From NCBI GenBank assembly GCA_034429715.1, contig DAOUFR010000123.1, positions 1 to 64,000 on the forward strand: 64,000 nucleotides of DNA. The letters are read 5' to 3'. Each line of letters starts with the position of its first letter. The first letter of the stretch is position 1. A model generated the notes under the pieces. It was not told where the DNA came from. It saw only the letters and a list, made by a program, of their open reading frames with translations, and searched no databases. Both the position numbers and the translations under genes were made by a program. Of the stretch, positions 1 through 9,297 are shown piece after piece. This stretch comes from CAIMUM01 sp034429715 (GTDB lineage: Bacteria > Chloroflexota > Dehalococcoidia > GIF9 > UBA5629).

Positions 1-1
1 C

Positions 2-508
2 AGTATGAAAGCCGGCGAGCTCGGCGAGATATGTTTTAAAGCGCCGAATCTTATGACGGGCTACTGGGACCGGCCGCAGGAAACGGCCGATATGCTCAGA
101 GATGGATGGCTGTATACCGGTGATATAGGTTATCTGGACAACGATGGGCACCTCTTCTTGCACAGCCGCAAGAAAGATATAATCAAGACCAGCGGTTTTC
201 AAGTCTGGCCGCGCGAGGTAGAGGAGGTATTGCATGAGCACCCGGCGGTCATGGAGGCCAGTGTGGCCGGCGTGCCGGATCAGTACCAGGGCGAAGCAGT
301 TAAGGCGTGGGTGGTGCTGAATCCCGGAATGACCTGTACGGCTGACGAGCTCAGGGAGCACTGCAAATCCAAACTGTCGGCCTATAAGGTGCCGCGATAT
401 ATCGAGTTTAAACCCAATCTGCCTAAAACCCAGATAGGCAAGATTCTAAGGAGGGTATTGATCGAGGAAGAGACAAGCAAACAGGGAGGGGAAACCAATC
501 ACACATAG
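2..508 (+). CDS. AMP-forming acyl-CoA ligase, C-terminal part (truncated by window edge)
   Basis: This is the last ~168 residues of an acyl-CoA synthetase (fatty acid + ATP + CoA to acyl-CoA + AMP + PPi). The frame is open to the window edge, so the gene begins upstream and the internal ATG at position 5 is not its start. It keeps the late ANL-superfamily motifs: GYWDRP, the GWLYTGDIGYL core motif, the SRKKDIIKTSGFQVWPREVEEV hinge region, and near the end PKTQIGKILRR, whose Lys is the adenylation lysine of the family. It is closely similar to the C-termini of the six complete ligases downstream, so it is the first visible member of a tandem family. A gap of only 36 nt separates it from the next ligase, and co-transcription is likely. 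Confidence 0.93.
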   Translation, partial: SMKAGELGEICFKAPNLMTGYWDRPQETADMLRDGWLYTGDIGYLDNDGHLFLHSRKKDIIKTSGFQVWPREVEEVLHEHPAVMEASVAGVPDQYQGEAVKAWVVLNPGMTCTADELREHCKSKLSAYKVPRYIEFKPNLPKTQIGKILRRVLIEEETSKQGGETNHT

Positions 509-544
509 CGGCCACAGTAATAATTATGCAGGGAGGTTGAATTG

Positions 545-2245
545 ATGACAGAATCATATCCGTGGTTTAAAAGCTATGATGCGGGGGTGCCGCACAGCCT
601 GGAACCATATCCGCAGGTCACCTTTTTGGATGTGGTTGAGGAGGCCGCTAAGAAGAGGCCCGATCACAGGTTCATGATTTTCAAAGACAGGAACATCAGC
701 TACGGCGAGCTCGTGCGGCTCTATTCAGTGTTTGCCGCTGCCCTCAAGGCTAACGGAGTTAAGAAAGGCGACCGCGTTGCCGTACTCCTGCCCAACTGCC
801 CGCAGGGCTTTATCAGCTCGTTTGCAGCATGGAAGGCCGGCGCTATACCTGTGCCGCTAAATCCGATGTATACCGAGCATGAATTACAGCACTCGCTTAA
901 AGAATGCGGGGCCGAGGTTGCCATTGTATTGACACCTTTTTATGCCACCGTCAAGAAGGTACAGCCGCAGACAAACCTCAGGCTGGTCATTGCCACCAAT
1001 ATCAAGGAATATCTTCCGCCGTTCCTTGCGGCTATGTTCACGCTGCTCAAGGAGAAGAAGGAAGGACATCGAATTACTCTCCAGCCAGGCGATCTCTGGA
1101 TGGCCGGGCTTATGAGCAAACACGCCGGTGACGCTACTCCTGACCACAAGCCTGTATCCGAAGATATTGCGCTTCTGCTTTTCAGTGGAGGCACTACCGG
1201 CGTTCCCAAGGGTGTAATCATCACCCATAAATGCCTGATTGCAGAGGCCTGGCAGCTTAAGGTCTGGAATGATAGTGTTCTGACGGAATGGGACGATGTG
1301 GTTATGATGATCATGCCGCTCTTCCATGTTTATGGATTTGCCGGGGTGATGGGCACATCCATCATGGGGCATAATCCACTTGCCGTCGTCCCCAACCCGC
1401 GAGACCGCGACGACGTGGTGAAGACCATAAACAAGGTTAAGCCTGCATACTTCCCTGCTGTCCCCACGATGTTCATAGCGCTGCTGGAACACAAGCTGGT
1501 TAAGGCGGGCAAGGTTGATTTTAAATCCATGAAGCTCTGTGTGGCATCGGCGGCGCCGCTGCTGCCTGAGACCAAGCGGCGTTTTGAGGAATTGACAGGC
1601 GGCAAGCTGATTGAGGGCTATGGCATGACCGAGGTGACTGCGGCCATTACACTGGGCCCTGTGGAGGGCAAGTGGACGCCCGGATCGGCCGGCATTCCCC
1701 TGCCGGATGTTATTCTGCGTATAGTAGACGTTGAGACTGGTGAGCAAGACATGCCCCTGGGCACTGAGGGCGAGATCGTTGCCAGGTGCCCTCAGATCAT
1801 GGTGGGTTACTGGAACCGTCCGGAGGCCACGGCGGAGATGATTCGCAACGGTTGGCTGTACACGGGTGATATCGGCTATTTAAATGAGGAAGGTTGCCTC
1901 TTCATCACGTCGCGCAAGAAGGAGTTGATTAAGCCGGGCGGCTTCCAGGTTTGGCCTCGCGAGGTAGAGGAATGTATCAGCACCTATCCAAAGGTAGCGG
2001 AAGTAGGAGTGGCGGGCATCCCCGACGCTTACCAGGTCGAGGCTGTCAAGGCCTGGGTGGTGCTGCGTCAGGGGGAGACCGCGACAGCTGAAGAGATCCA
2101 GACGCATTGCCGTGAAAAACTAATAGCGTATAAGGTGCCCAAGCACGTGGAATTCAGGGCCGAGTTACCCAAGACACTGGTGGGCAAGATCCTGAAACGT
2201 GTACTGGTTGAGGAGGAGATAGCAAGGCAAAAAGCGGCGAAGTAG
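545..2245 (+). CDS. Long-chain acyl-CoA ligase, tandem paralogue 2
   Basis: A complete 566-residue AMP-forming fatty acyl-CoA synthetase. It activates a carboxylic acid through an acyl-adenylate and transfers it to CoA. The phosphate-binding motif SGGTTGVPKG is at about residues 214-223, then EGYGMTE, GWLYTGDIGYL, the hinge SRKKELIKPGG and the catalytic Lys548 in PKTLVGKILKR. A hydrophobic stretch (PPFLAAMFTLLKEKKEGHR, near residue 160) could dock on membrane. I chose ATG 545 because GGGAGG at 531-536 lies 8 nt upstream; the TTG at 542 would be too close. The true substrate cannot be read from the sequence; medium or long-chain fatty or aryl acids are likely from family resemblance. Confidence 0.93.
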   Translation: MTESYPWFKSYDAGVPHSLEPYPQVTFLDVVEEAAKKRPDHRFMIFKDRNISYGELVRLYSVFAAALKANGVKKGDRVAVLLPNCPQGFISSFAAWKAGAIPVPLNPMYTEHELQHSLKECGAEVAIVLTPFYATVKKVQPQTNLRLVIATNIKEYLPPFLAAMFTLLKEKKEGHRITLQPGDLWMAGLMSKHAGDATPDHKPVSEDIALLLFSGGTTGVPKGVIITHKCLIAEAWQLKVWNDSVLTEWDDVVMMIMPLFHVYGFAGVMGTSIMGHNPLAVVPNPRDRDDVVKTINKVKPAYFPAVPTMFIALLEHKLVKAGKVDFKSMKLCVASAAPLLPETKRRFEELTGGKLIEGYGMTEVTAAITLGPVEGKWTPGSAGIPLPDVILRIVDVETGEQDMPLGTEGEIVARCPQIMVGYWNRPEATAEMIRNGWLYTGDIGYLNEEGCLFITSRKKELIKPGGFQVWPREVEECISTYPKVAEVGVAGIPDAYQVEAVKAWVVLRQGETATAEEIQTHCREKLIAYKVPKHVEFRAELPKTLVGKILKRVLVEEEIARQKAAK

Positions 2246-2309
2246 TACTTCGAGGTAATTAGGCGTTGAAAGCTTAATCATAATAACAAATCAAAGGAGG
2301 TTCTTAATC

Positions 2310-4001
2310 TTGTCCGACAAAAGGTGGTTAAAAAACTATGACAAAGGGGTCCCGGCCACGCTGGAACCCTATCCCCAGAAGACGCTTGTTGATTATGTGG
2401 ATGATGCCGTGAGAGAACATCCCGATTACCCCATGGTTCTTTTTAAGAAGAGGAAGATGTCCTATGCTGAGATACAGAAGCTCAGCGATGAATTTGCAGC
2501 TGCGCTGGTAGCTAAAGGCGTAAAAAAGGGAGATCGGGTAGCCCTGATCATGCCTAATTGTCCGCAGGCCATTATCTGCCGTTGGGGCGCGTGGAAAGCC
2601 GGCGCTATCCTGGTACATATGAACCCCATGTATACGGAGTCCGAGCTCGAACATGCCCTTAAGGACTGCGGCGCAGAGACCGTAGTGGTGCTGACCCTGT
2701 TCTACAATACAGTCAAGAAATTACAGTCGAGGACCAAACTGAAGCTGGTTATAGCGACCAGTATCAAGGATTACCTTCCGCCCGTACTCAAGGTTCTATT
2801 TACACTGGTCAAAGAGAAAAAGGAAGGACATCGCATCGTATTGCAGCCCGGCGATTTCTGGCTGACGGACCTGATCAAAGCCCAGGCCGGAGCGAAACGG
2901 CCCGATGTGAAAGTGCTGCCAGGCGACGAAGCCCTGATTCTTTTCTCCGGCGGTACCACCGGCACACCCAAGGGCGTAGTGGGCACGCACCATTCGCAGG
3001 TTATCACCGGTCTGCAATTCAGCAGCTGGTTCGGCGAGATAGTCGAGCCTTACAAAGACGTGATGATGCTGGTGCTGCCGCTTTTCCACTCCTTCGCTAC
3101 CTATGCGGTTATGAGCACGGCCATCGTCGGGCATGCGGCCATGTCGCTGGTGCCCAATCCTCGCGACCGCGATGACGTAGTGGCGACTATCAATCATGAC
3201 AAGCCCTCTTTCTTCCCCGCTGTGCCCGCCATGTTCATCGCATTGCTGGAACATCCGGCAGTGAAAGCGGGTAAAGTGGATTTCAGCTCGATGAAATGCT
3301 GCAACTCCGGCGCGGCCCCGTTGCTGTATGAGACAAAGAAGCGTTTCGAGGACCTCACCGGAGGCCGCATTGTGGAGGGCTACGGTTTGACTGAATCAAC
3401 CATGGCCTGCTGCTGCACCCCTTACCGCGGAACCTGGAAGCAGGGGTCTGTGGGCATGCCGCTCCCGGATGTTATAATCAGGATTGGCGACATTGAGACC
3501 GGCGCGGGCGATATGCCCGCCGGGAAGGAGGGGGAGATCGTTTTCCAGGCCCCGCAGCTGATGAAGGGATACTGGAACCGGCCTGAGGAGACCAAAGAGA
3601 TGCTGCGTGACGGCTGGCTCTATACGGGCGATGTAGGTTATATGGATGATGACGGTTACATTTTCATCACATCGCGTAAAAAGGACCTGATCAAACCCAG
3701 CGGCTTCCAGGTCTGGCCGAGGGAAGTCGAGGAGGTCATCAGCAGCCATCCGGCGGTAGCGGAAGTCAGCGTGGCAGGTATTCCCGATGCCAAGCAGGGC
3801 GAAGCTGTGAAAGCCTGGGTAGTACTGGAGGCCGGTAAGACAGCGACGGCGGAGGAGATACAGGCCTGGTGCAAGGAGAAGCTGGTCGCCTACAAGATAC
3901 CCAAGTTCGTGGAATTCCGCAGCGACCTGCCCAAAACCATGGTAGGCAAGGTGCTGAGAAGGGTTCTGCAGGAGGAAGAGGCGTCAAAAAGCAAGAAGTA
4001 A
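2310..4001 (+). CDS. Long-chain acyl-CoA ligase, tandem paralogue 3
   Basis: A 563-residue AMP-forming acyl-CoA ligase. It has SGGTTGTPKGV, EGYGLTE, GWLYTGDVGYM, the hinge SRKKDLIKPSGFQVWPREVEEV and Lys547 in PKTMVGKVLRR. It starts with TTG at 2310, supported by AAAGGAGG at 2293-2300 (9-nt spacing) and by alignment with the shared N-terminal pattern (KNYDKGVPATLEPYPQK). It is by far most similar to the next gene, including the hydrophobic segment LPPVLKVLFTLVKEKKEGH, so these two look like the most recent duplication in the array. Activity on fatty acids is inferred from family membership. Confidence 0.93.
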   Translation: MSDKRWLKNYDKGVPATLEPYPQKTLVDYVDDAVREHPDYPMVLFKKRKMSYAEIQKLSDEFAAALVAKGVKKGDRVALIMPNCPQAIICRWGAWKAGAILVHMNPMYTESELEHALKDCGAETVVVLTLFYNTVKKLQSRTKLKLVIATSIKDYLPPVLKVLFTLVKEKKEGHRIVLQPGDFWLTDLIKAQAGAKRPDVKVLPGDEALILFSGGTTGTPKGVVGTHHSQVITGLQFSSWFGEIVEPYKDVMMLVLPLFHSFATYAVMSTAIVGHAAMSLVPNPRDRDDVVATINHDKPSFFPAVPAMFIALLEHPAVKAGKVDFSSMKCCNSGAAPLLYETKKRFEDLTGGRIVEGYGLTESTMACCCTPYRGTWKQGSVGMPLPDVIIRIGDIETGAGDMPAGKEGEIVFQAPQLMKGYWNRPEETKEMLRDGWLYTGDVGYMDDDGYIFITSRKKDLIKPSGFQVWPREVEEVISSHPAVAEVSVAGIPDAKQGEAVKAWVVLEAGKTATAEEIQAWCKEKLVAYKIPKFVEFRSDLPKTMVGKVLRRVLQEEEASKSKK

Positions 4002-4014
4002 GTCTGTGAACGAG

Positions 4015-4044
4015 GCATTCCCCGGCTGCACAGCCGGGGAATGC
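4015..4044 (+). terminator. Perfect GC-rich hairpin between ligases 3 and 4
   Basis: Two perfect 14-nt arms (4015-4028 and 4031-4044) separated by CA form a very stable stem-loop 13 nt after the stop of the upstream ligase. It is not followed by a T-run, so it may act as a weak terminator, an attenuator or an mRNA 3'-end stabiliser and not as a classic intrinsic terminator. The ATG at 4041 lies inside the right arm, which argues against that codon as the start of the next gene. Confidence 0.6.
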
Positions 4045-4094
4045 TTAAACATATAGTCAAGGCATTAAAATATATTGATTTGGAGGTTGTTTGC

Positions 4095-5783
4095 ATGGCA
4101 GAGTATCGCTGGTTAAAAAATTACGATCCCGGTGTACCCCACACGCTGGAACCATATCCCCAGAAAACCCTCATAGATTATGTGGATGAGGCAGTCAAAG
4201 AGAAACCCGACTATCCCATGATATTTTTTAAGAAGAGAAAGATATCATATGCCGAATTTCAGAAGCTGAGCGACGAGTTCGCGGCTGCCCTGGCTGCTAA
4301 AGGCGTCAAGAAAGGCGACAGGGTCGCGCTCCTTATGCCTAACTGCCCGCAGGCGCTCATCTGCCGCTGGGGGGCCTGGAAGGTCGGCGCCATACTGGTG
4401 CATTTAAATCCCATGTATACGGAAAGCGAGTTGGAGCACGCCCTTAAAGATTGCGGGGCTGAGACCGTTGTAGTTCTAACCATGTTCTACAAGCAGTTCA
4501 AGAAGATACAGCCGCGCACCAGCGTAAAGCTGGTCATAGCTACCAGCATCAAGGATTACCTCCCGCCGGTGCTTAAGGTGTTGTTCACGCTGGTCAAGGA
4601 GAAAAAAGAGGGGCACTATGTGGAACTGGAGCAGGGAGATGTGTGGATGACGGACCTGATCAAGCAGCATGCCGGCGCCAGGCGGCCGGATGTGAAGGTT
4701 ACACCGCAGGACCCTGCGCTAATCCTGTTCAGCGGCGGCACCACGGGCACCCCCAAGGGCGTGGTAGGCACGCATCATTCCATGGTGATAACCGCCCTGC
4801 AGTACGCTGCGTGGTTCGGCGGCATGATCGAGAGTTACAAGGATGTCCTCATGGCCTGCCTGCCGCTTTTCCATGTCTACGCGACCTACGGCGTTATGAG
4901 CACCGCCATAGTATGCCATGTGACATTGTCCCTCGTTCCCAATCCTCGCGACCGCGAAGATTTAATAGCCACTATTCAACATGATAGACCGACTTTCTTC
5001 CCGGCAGTTCCCGCCCTGTATATTGCGCTGCTGGAGCATCCCAAGGTCAAAGCCGGGAAAGTCGATTTCAAATCGATGAAGTTCTGTGTGTCCGGCGCCG
5101 CTCCGCTGCTGGCCGATACCAAGAGGCGCTTTGAGGAATTGACAGGCGGCCGTATAGTCGAAGGCTATGCCATGACCGAAGCCACCATGGCCTCCTGCGT
5201 TACGCCTTACCTGGGCAAGTGGAAGGAAGGCTCCACCGGAATGCCGCTGCCCGACGTGGTTGCCAGGATCGGCGATTTGGAGACGGGAGAGGGCGATTTG
5301 CCCGCCGGACAGGAAGGCGAAATCGTTATAAAGGCGCCGCAGCTAATGGTGGGATACTGGAACCGGCCTGAGGAGACCAAGGAGATGCTGCGGGATGGCT
5401 GGCTCTACACCGGCGACATCGGGTATCTGGATGACGACGGCTATCTCTTCATTACCTCGCGCAAAAAGGACCTGATCAAGCCCAGCGGCTTCCAGGTATG
5501 GCCGCGGGAGGTCGAGGAAGTCATAGCTGCACATCCTGATGTGGCCGAAGCCTGCGTGGCCGGCATACCCGATGCCAAGCAGGGAGAGGCGGTTAAGGCC
5601 TGGGTCGTGATGGAGGCCGGCAAGACCGCTACAGCGGAGGAGATACAGGCCTGGTGCAAGGATAAGCTGGTGGCCTACAAGATACCTAAATTTGTCGAGT
5701 TCCGAACCGAGTTGCCCAAGACTATGGTGGGCAAGGTACTGAGAAGGGTACTGGTGGAGGAGGAGAAGGCCAAAGCAAAATAA
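4095..5783 (+). CDS. Long-chain acyl-CoA ligase, tandem paralogue 4
   Basis: A 562-residue AMP-forming acyl-CoA ligase with SGGTTGTPKGV, EGYAMTE, GWLYTGDIGYL, the hinge SRKKDLIKPSGFQVWPREVEEV and Lys547 in PKTMVGKVLRR. ATG 4095 is chosen because TGGAGG (4081-4086) lies 8 nt upstream and the protein then begins MAEYRWLKNYDPG like its paralogues; the frame is open further upstream to 4041 but that part lies in a hairpin. It shares most residues with paralogue 3, including the LPPVLKVLFTLVKEKKEGH segment. The acid-pocket region differs slightly (HVYATYGV against HSFATYAV), so specificity may have diverged. Confidence 0.93.
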   Translation: MAEYRWLKNYDPGVPHTLEPYPQKTLIDYVDEAVKEKPDYPMIFFKKRKISYAEFQKLSDEFAAALAAKGVKKGDRVALLMPNCPQALICRWGAWKVGAILVHLNPMYTESELEHALKDCGAETVVVLTMFYKQFKKIQPRTSVKLVIATSIKDYLPPVLKVLFTLVKEKKEGHYVELEQGDVWMTDLIKQHAGARRPDVKVTPQDPALILFSGGTTGTPKGVVGTHHSMVITALQYAAWFGGMIESYKDVLMACLPLFHVYATYGVMSTAIVCHVTLSLVPNPRDREDLIATIQHDRPTFFPAVPALYIALLEHPKVKAGKVDFKSMKFCVSGAAPLLADTKRRFEELTGGRIVEGYAMTEATMASCVTPYLGKWKEGSTGMPLPDVVARIGDLETGEGDLPAGQEGEIVIKAPQLMVGYWNRPEETKEMLRDGWLYTGDIGYLDDDGYLFITSRKKDLIKPSGFQVWPREVEEVIAAHPDVAEACVAGIPDAKQGEAVKAWVVMEAGKTATAEEIQAWCKDKLVAYKIPKFVEFRTELPKTMVGKVLRRVLVEEEKAKAK

Positions 5784-5814
5784 CAGGGTATTTTTAAATT
5801 CAAAAATAATGAAA

Positions 5815-5842
5815 ACCGGTCCCGGCTGCAGCCGGGACCGGT
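5815..5842 (+). terminator. Perfect palindrome between ligases 4 and 5
   Basis: A perfect 28-nt palindrome (arms 5815-5828 and 5829-5842) with the same CCCGGCTGCAGCCGGG-type core as the hairpin at 4015-4044. It starts 31 nt after the upstream stop and ends 15 nt before the TTG start of the next ligase. No T-run follows. Possible roles are attenuation, transcript processing or a dyad operator; the sequence does not decide between them. Confidence 0.55.
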
Positions 5843-5857
5843 CTGAAGGATGCTGAG

Positions 5858-7501
5858 TTGACTGAACATCTATGGTACAAAAGCTATGACCCCGGTGTAC
5901 CCCGCTCTCTTGAGCCATACCCCCGTAAGACCATTGTGGATGTCTTGCTGGAAGCTAAAAACGAGCGTCCTGATTATCCCATGATCATCTTTCAGGACAG
6001 GAAGCTCAGCTATAAAGAGATCGTCAGTGAGAGCGATGCTATGGCTGCGGCGCTGGCATCCATGGGTGTGAAGAAGGGTGACCGCATAGCCGTACTCTTC
6101 CTTAACTGCCCCCAGGAGTATATTATTTTCTTCGCGGCCTGGAAGCTGGGCGCTATTGTGGTCCCGCTCAACCCGCTCTACACCGAGTTCGAGCTGGAAG
6201 CGAGGTTGAATGACATCGATGCCGAAACGGCCGTAGTCCTCAACCTGTGGTATCCCATGGTCAAAAGGCTGCAGAAGAAAACCAGCGTACGCAACGTTAT
6301 CCTGGCTGAATTCGATGATTACACCGTGCCGAATAAAGAGAAGGCGGCAACCGCTATAGAACCGGGCGACAGCTGGTGGCTCGACCTTACCAGAAAATAT
6401 GCAGGCAAGCAGGGCCCGAAGGTGAAAGTGGGGCCGGATGATACTGCATTGATCCTGTTCTCGGGAGGCACCACGGGCACTCCCAAGGGTGTCATGGAGA
6501 GCCATAAGTCCCTGGTCATCACAGGTATGCAGGTGGAGGCCTGGTTCCGCGAGATTTCACTCTGGTGGGACGAAAAATTCCTGGTGCCGCTGCCGCTCTT
6601 CCATGCTTTCGGCATCTATGCCAGCTTCGGTATGGCGCTGGTTCAGCATAATATATCGGTGCTCATCGCCAATCCACGTGATATCAAGGGCATGATTGAA
6701 ACTATTAAGAATCAGGGTATTACTAATATGGGGGCCGCTCCCACCATGTTTATCTCCATGCTGGAATATCCGGATCTCAAGATGGGTGACCTCAAAACCA
6801 TTCGCATGGCTACATCGGGCGCAGCGCCGCTGATGCGAGAGACCAAGGAGCAGTTCGAAAAGCATATCAGCGGCCGGTTGACCGAGGGCTATGCTCTTAC
6901 CGAGAGCGGCATGGCCATGATCACCACTCCCGCTAAAGGTAAATGGAAGGAAGGGTCCATAGGTCTGCCTCTGCCGGATACCCTTATTCGTATTGTAGAT
7001 ATAGATTCCGGGACGTCTGATTTGCCTGTCGGCCAGCCGGGAGAGATTATTATCAAGGCGCCGCAGCTTATGCAGGGCTACTGGAAACGGCCTGAGGAGA
7101 CCAGGAAGATCCTGCGCGACGGCTGGCTATATACCGGCGATATCGGATACATGGATGACGACGGCTACATCTTTTTGACCTCACGCAAGAAGGACTTGAT
7201 AAAGTGCGGAGGTTTCCAGGTCTGGCCGCGTGAGGTGGAGGAGATACTGCAGGAGCATCCGGCTGTGGCCGAGGTCTGTGTGGGAGGTATACCTGATCCC
7301 AGGCAGATGGAGGCCGTCAAGGCCTGGATCGTGCTGAAAGAGGGGAAAAGCGTGACTGCAGAGGAATTGCAGAAATATTGCCGGGAGAAACTAACCGGTT
7401 ATAAAGTTCCAAAGCACTTCGAGTTCCGTAAAGAGCTGCCCAAAACATTCGTGGGCAAGATACTACGCAGAATCTTGCAGGATGAGGAGAAAAGCAAGTA
7501 A
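5858..7501 (+). CDS. Acyl-CoA ligase, tandem paralogue 5 (short-insert type)
   Basis: A 547-residue AMP-forming acyl-CoA ligase. Motifs are SGGTTGTPKGV, EGYALTE, GWLYTGDIGYM, the hinge SRKKDLIKCGGFQVWPREVEEI and Lys534 in PKTFVGKILRR. It starts with TTG at 5858, with GAAGGA at 5845-5850 as ribosome site. It lacks the hydrophobic LPPVLKVLFTL-type segment of most neighbours and has a short polar stretch there (EFDDYTVPNKEKAATAIEPGD), so it may be soluble and not membrane-associated. The hinge has Cys where the others have Pro or Lys-Pro. Substrate unknown. Confidence 0.92.
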   Translation: MTEHLWYKSYDPGVPRSLEPYPRKTIVDVLLEAKNERPDYPMIIFQDRKLSYKEIVSESDAMAAALASMGVKKGDRIAVLFLNCPQEYIIFFAAWKLGAIVVPLNPLYTEFELEARLNDIDAETAVVLNLWYPMVKRLQKKTSVRNVILAEFDDYTVPNKEKAATAIEPGDSWWLDLTRKYAGKQGPKVKVGPDDTALILFSGGTTGTPKGVMESHKSLVITGMQVEAWFREISLWWDEKFLVPLPLFHAFGIYASFGMALVQHNISVLIANPRDIKGMIETIKNQGITNMGAAPTMFISMLEYPDLKMGDLKTIRMATSGAAPLMRETKEQFEKHISGRLTEGYALTESGMAMITTPAKGKWKEGSIGLPLPDTLIRIVDIDSGTSDLPVGQPGEIIIKAPQLMQGYWKRPEETRKILRDGWLYTGDIGYMDDDGYIFLTSRKKDLIKCGGFQVWPREVEEILQEHPAVAEVCVGGIPDPRQMEAVKAWIVLKEGKSVTAEELQKYCREKLTGYKVPKHFEFRKELPKTFVGKILRRILQDEEKSK

Positions 7502-7516
7502 AAGCAGAGGATACAG

Positions 7517-7552
7517 AGCGCCCGGTTAATTGAGCGAAATCAGCCGGGCGCT
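7517..7552 (+). terminator. Hairpin between ligases 5 and 6
   Basis: Arms AGCGCCCGG (7517-7525) and CCGGGCGCT (7544-7552) pair perfectly across an 18-nt loop and are followed by TTAAAATA. The stem begins 15 nt after the stop of paralogue 5. It is a plausible weak intrinsic terminator or attenuator inside the ligase array. Confidence 0.5.
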
Positions 7553-7590
7553 TTAAAATAAGCAGTAAATATTGTTTGAGGAGGTTTAAA

Positions 7591-9252
7591 GTGGCGGATT
7601 ATCCATGGTACAAATCTTACGATGCAGGGGTGCCGCATTCCCTGGCGCCATATCCGGAAATCACTTTGCTTGATGTCATAGCTGATACAACCCGCGAGAT
7701 GCCGGATCACACATTCATGTATTTCAAGGGAAGGTATTTCTCATACAGGGAGGCAAGCAGGCTTTTCGAGGTAATGGCTTCGTCGCTGATCGCCAACGGC
7801 GTGAAGCAGGGAGACCGCGTGGCCACCATGTTACTCAATACACCGCAGCAGCTTATAGCTGCTTTCGGCACTATGAAGGCCGGCGCCATTTTTGTTCCGC
7901 TTAATCCTTTGTATAACGAGGATGAACTGGTACATGCGCTGACCACTGTAGATGCGGAAATAATCATTGTCTGGGACCTGCTGTATGCAAATGTCAAGAA
8001 GGTACAGTCGCGTACCAAGCTGAAAAAGGTTATCGCCACCTCGCTCGAAGATTACATGCTTCCGGAAGCAAAGAAGCCGCATACCATGCAGCTTGAAAAG
8101 GGCGATGTGTGGATGGACGAGCTCATGGACAAGCATGCCAAGGATGCCGCTCCTGTTGTAAACCCCAAGATGGATGATACCGCTATCATTTTGTTCAGCG
8201 GCGGAACAACCGGCGCTCCCAAGGGCGCTATGCTGTCCTTCAGGAACATGGCGGCGGTCGGCCTGCAGACCAATAGTTGGAACAAACAGGGCCTGATAAC
8301 TCACGACGACTACACGATGGCGCTCATGCCCCTGTTCCATGCCTATGGCTTTAACGGGATTATCGCCAGTTCCCTCTGTGTTCGCAGCCCGCTGGCAGTT
8401 GTGGCCAATCCACGTGACCTCGATGACGTGATCGACACCATCAGGAAGGTTCGGCCCGGATCTATGCCCGGTGTGCCTACGTTGTTCATCGGCTTGATGG
8501 CGCATCCAGAAGTCGCGGCGGGGAAGGTGGACTTCACCTGCCTGAAATACTGCCTCTCAGGGGCCATACCGCTGATGGTCGAAACCAAGCAGCGCTGGGA
8601 AGCCATGACCGGCGCCCCCATTCTCGAGGCCTATGGCCTTACAGAATCCACGGTTGTGTTTACTGTCGGCCCGCTCAAGGGTCAATGGAAGGAAGGCGCG
8701 GTCGGCCTGCCCCTGCCCGATGTCATAATTAAATTCGTAGATGTTGCGGACCCCGATAAGGAGTTACCTTACGGCGAGGAAGGCGAGGTTGTCGGCAAAG
8801 GCCCGCAGATCATGCAGGGCTACTGGAACAATCCCAAAGGCACTGCGGAGATGATCAGGGACGGCTGGCTATATACGGGTGACATCGGCTATATGGACAA
8901 GGACGGGTACCTCTACCTGACCTCGCGAAAGAAAGATCTCATCAAGCCCAGCGGCCACCAGGTCTGGCCGAAGGAAGTGGAGGAAATCCTCGCCACTCAT
9001 CCCGCTGTAGCAGAGGCCTGCGTGGCGGGGATACCGGATCCGAAACAGGTTGAGGCTGTTAAGGCCTGGGTGATCCTGCGTCCGGGACAGAAGGTATCTG
9101 CAGAAGAGCTTCAATCTTTCTGCAAGGACAAATTAACAGCCTACAAGGTGCCCAAGTTTATCGAGTTCCGCGACGCATTGCCTAAAACACTGGTCGGTAA
9201 AATACTGAGAAGGGTGTTGCAGGAGGAGGAAAAGGCTAAAAAACCATCGTAG
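7591..9252 (+). CDS. Acyl-CoA ligase, tandem paralogue 6 (short-insert type)
   Basis: A 553-residue AMP-forming acyl-CoA ligase with SGGTTGAPKGA, EAYGLTE, GWLYTGDIGYM, the hinge SRKKDLIKPSGHQVWPKEVEEI and Lys537 in PKTLVGKILRR. I chose GTG 7591: GAGGAGG at 7578-7584 lies 6 nt before it, and the protein then starts VADYPWYKSYDAGVP like the other family members. The open frame from TTG 7576 would translate the ribosome site itself. Like paralogue 5 it lacks the hydrophobic segment and carries SLEDYMLPEAKKPHTMQ in its place. Confidence 0.92.
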   Translation: MADYPWYKSYDAGVPHSLAPYPEITLLDVIADTTREMPDHTFMYFKGRYFSYREASRLFEVMASSLIANGVKQGDRVATMLLNTPQQLIAAFGTMKAGAIFVPLNPLYNEDELVHALTTVDAEIIIVWDLLYANVKKVQSRTKLKKVIATSLEDYMLPEAKKPHTMQLEKGDVWMDELMDKHAKDAAPVVNPKMDDTAIILFSGGTTGAPKGAMLSFRNMAAVGLQTNSWNKQGLITHDDYTMALMPLFHAYGFNGIIASSLCVRSPLAVVANPRDLDDVIDTIRKVRPGSMPGVPTLFIGLMAHPEVAAGKVDFTCLKYCLSGAIPLMVETKQRWEAMTGAPILEAYGLTESTVVFTVGPLKGQWKEGAVGLPLPDVIIKFVDVADPDKELPYGEEGEVVGKGPQIMQGYWNNPKGTAEMIRDGWLYTGDIGYMDKDGYLYLTSRKKDLIKPSGHQVWPKEVEEILATHPAVAEACVAGIPDPKQVEAVKAWVILRPGQKVSAEELQSFCKDKLTAYKVPKFIEFRDALPKTLVGKILRRVLQEEEKAKKPS

Positions 9253-9297
9253 CAGCATACTCATAAATAATAAGCAAAAATAACGGAGGAGATTTTA

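Noticed and set aside
884..1747. A 287-codon minus-strand frame inside ligase paralogue 2
   Set aside because: It mirrors the ligase coding strand and repeats in its paralogues as similar shadows.
4041..4094. Upstream ATG 4041 as start of ligase paralogue 4
   Set aside because: It lies in the right arm of a perfect hairpin, lacks a ribosome site and adds residues not found in paralogues; ATG 4095 has TGGAGG.
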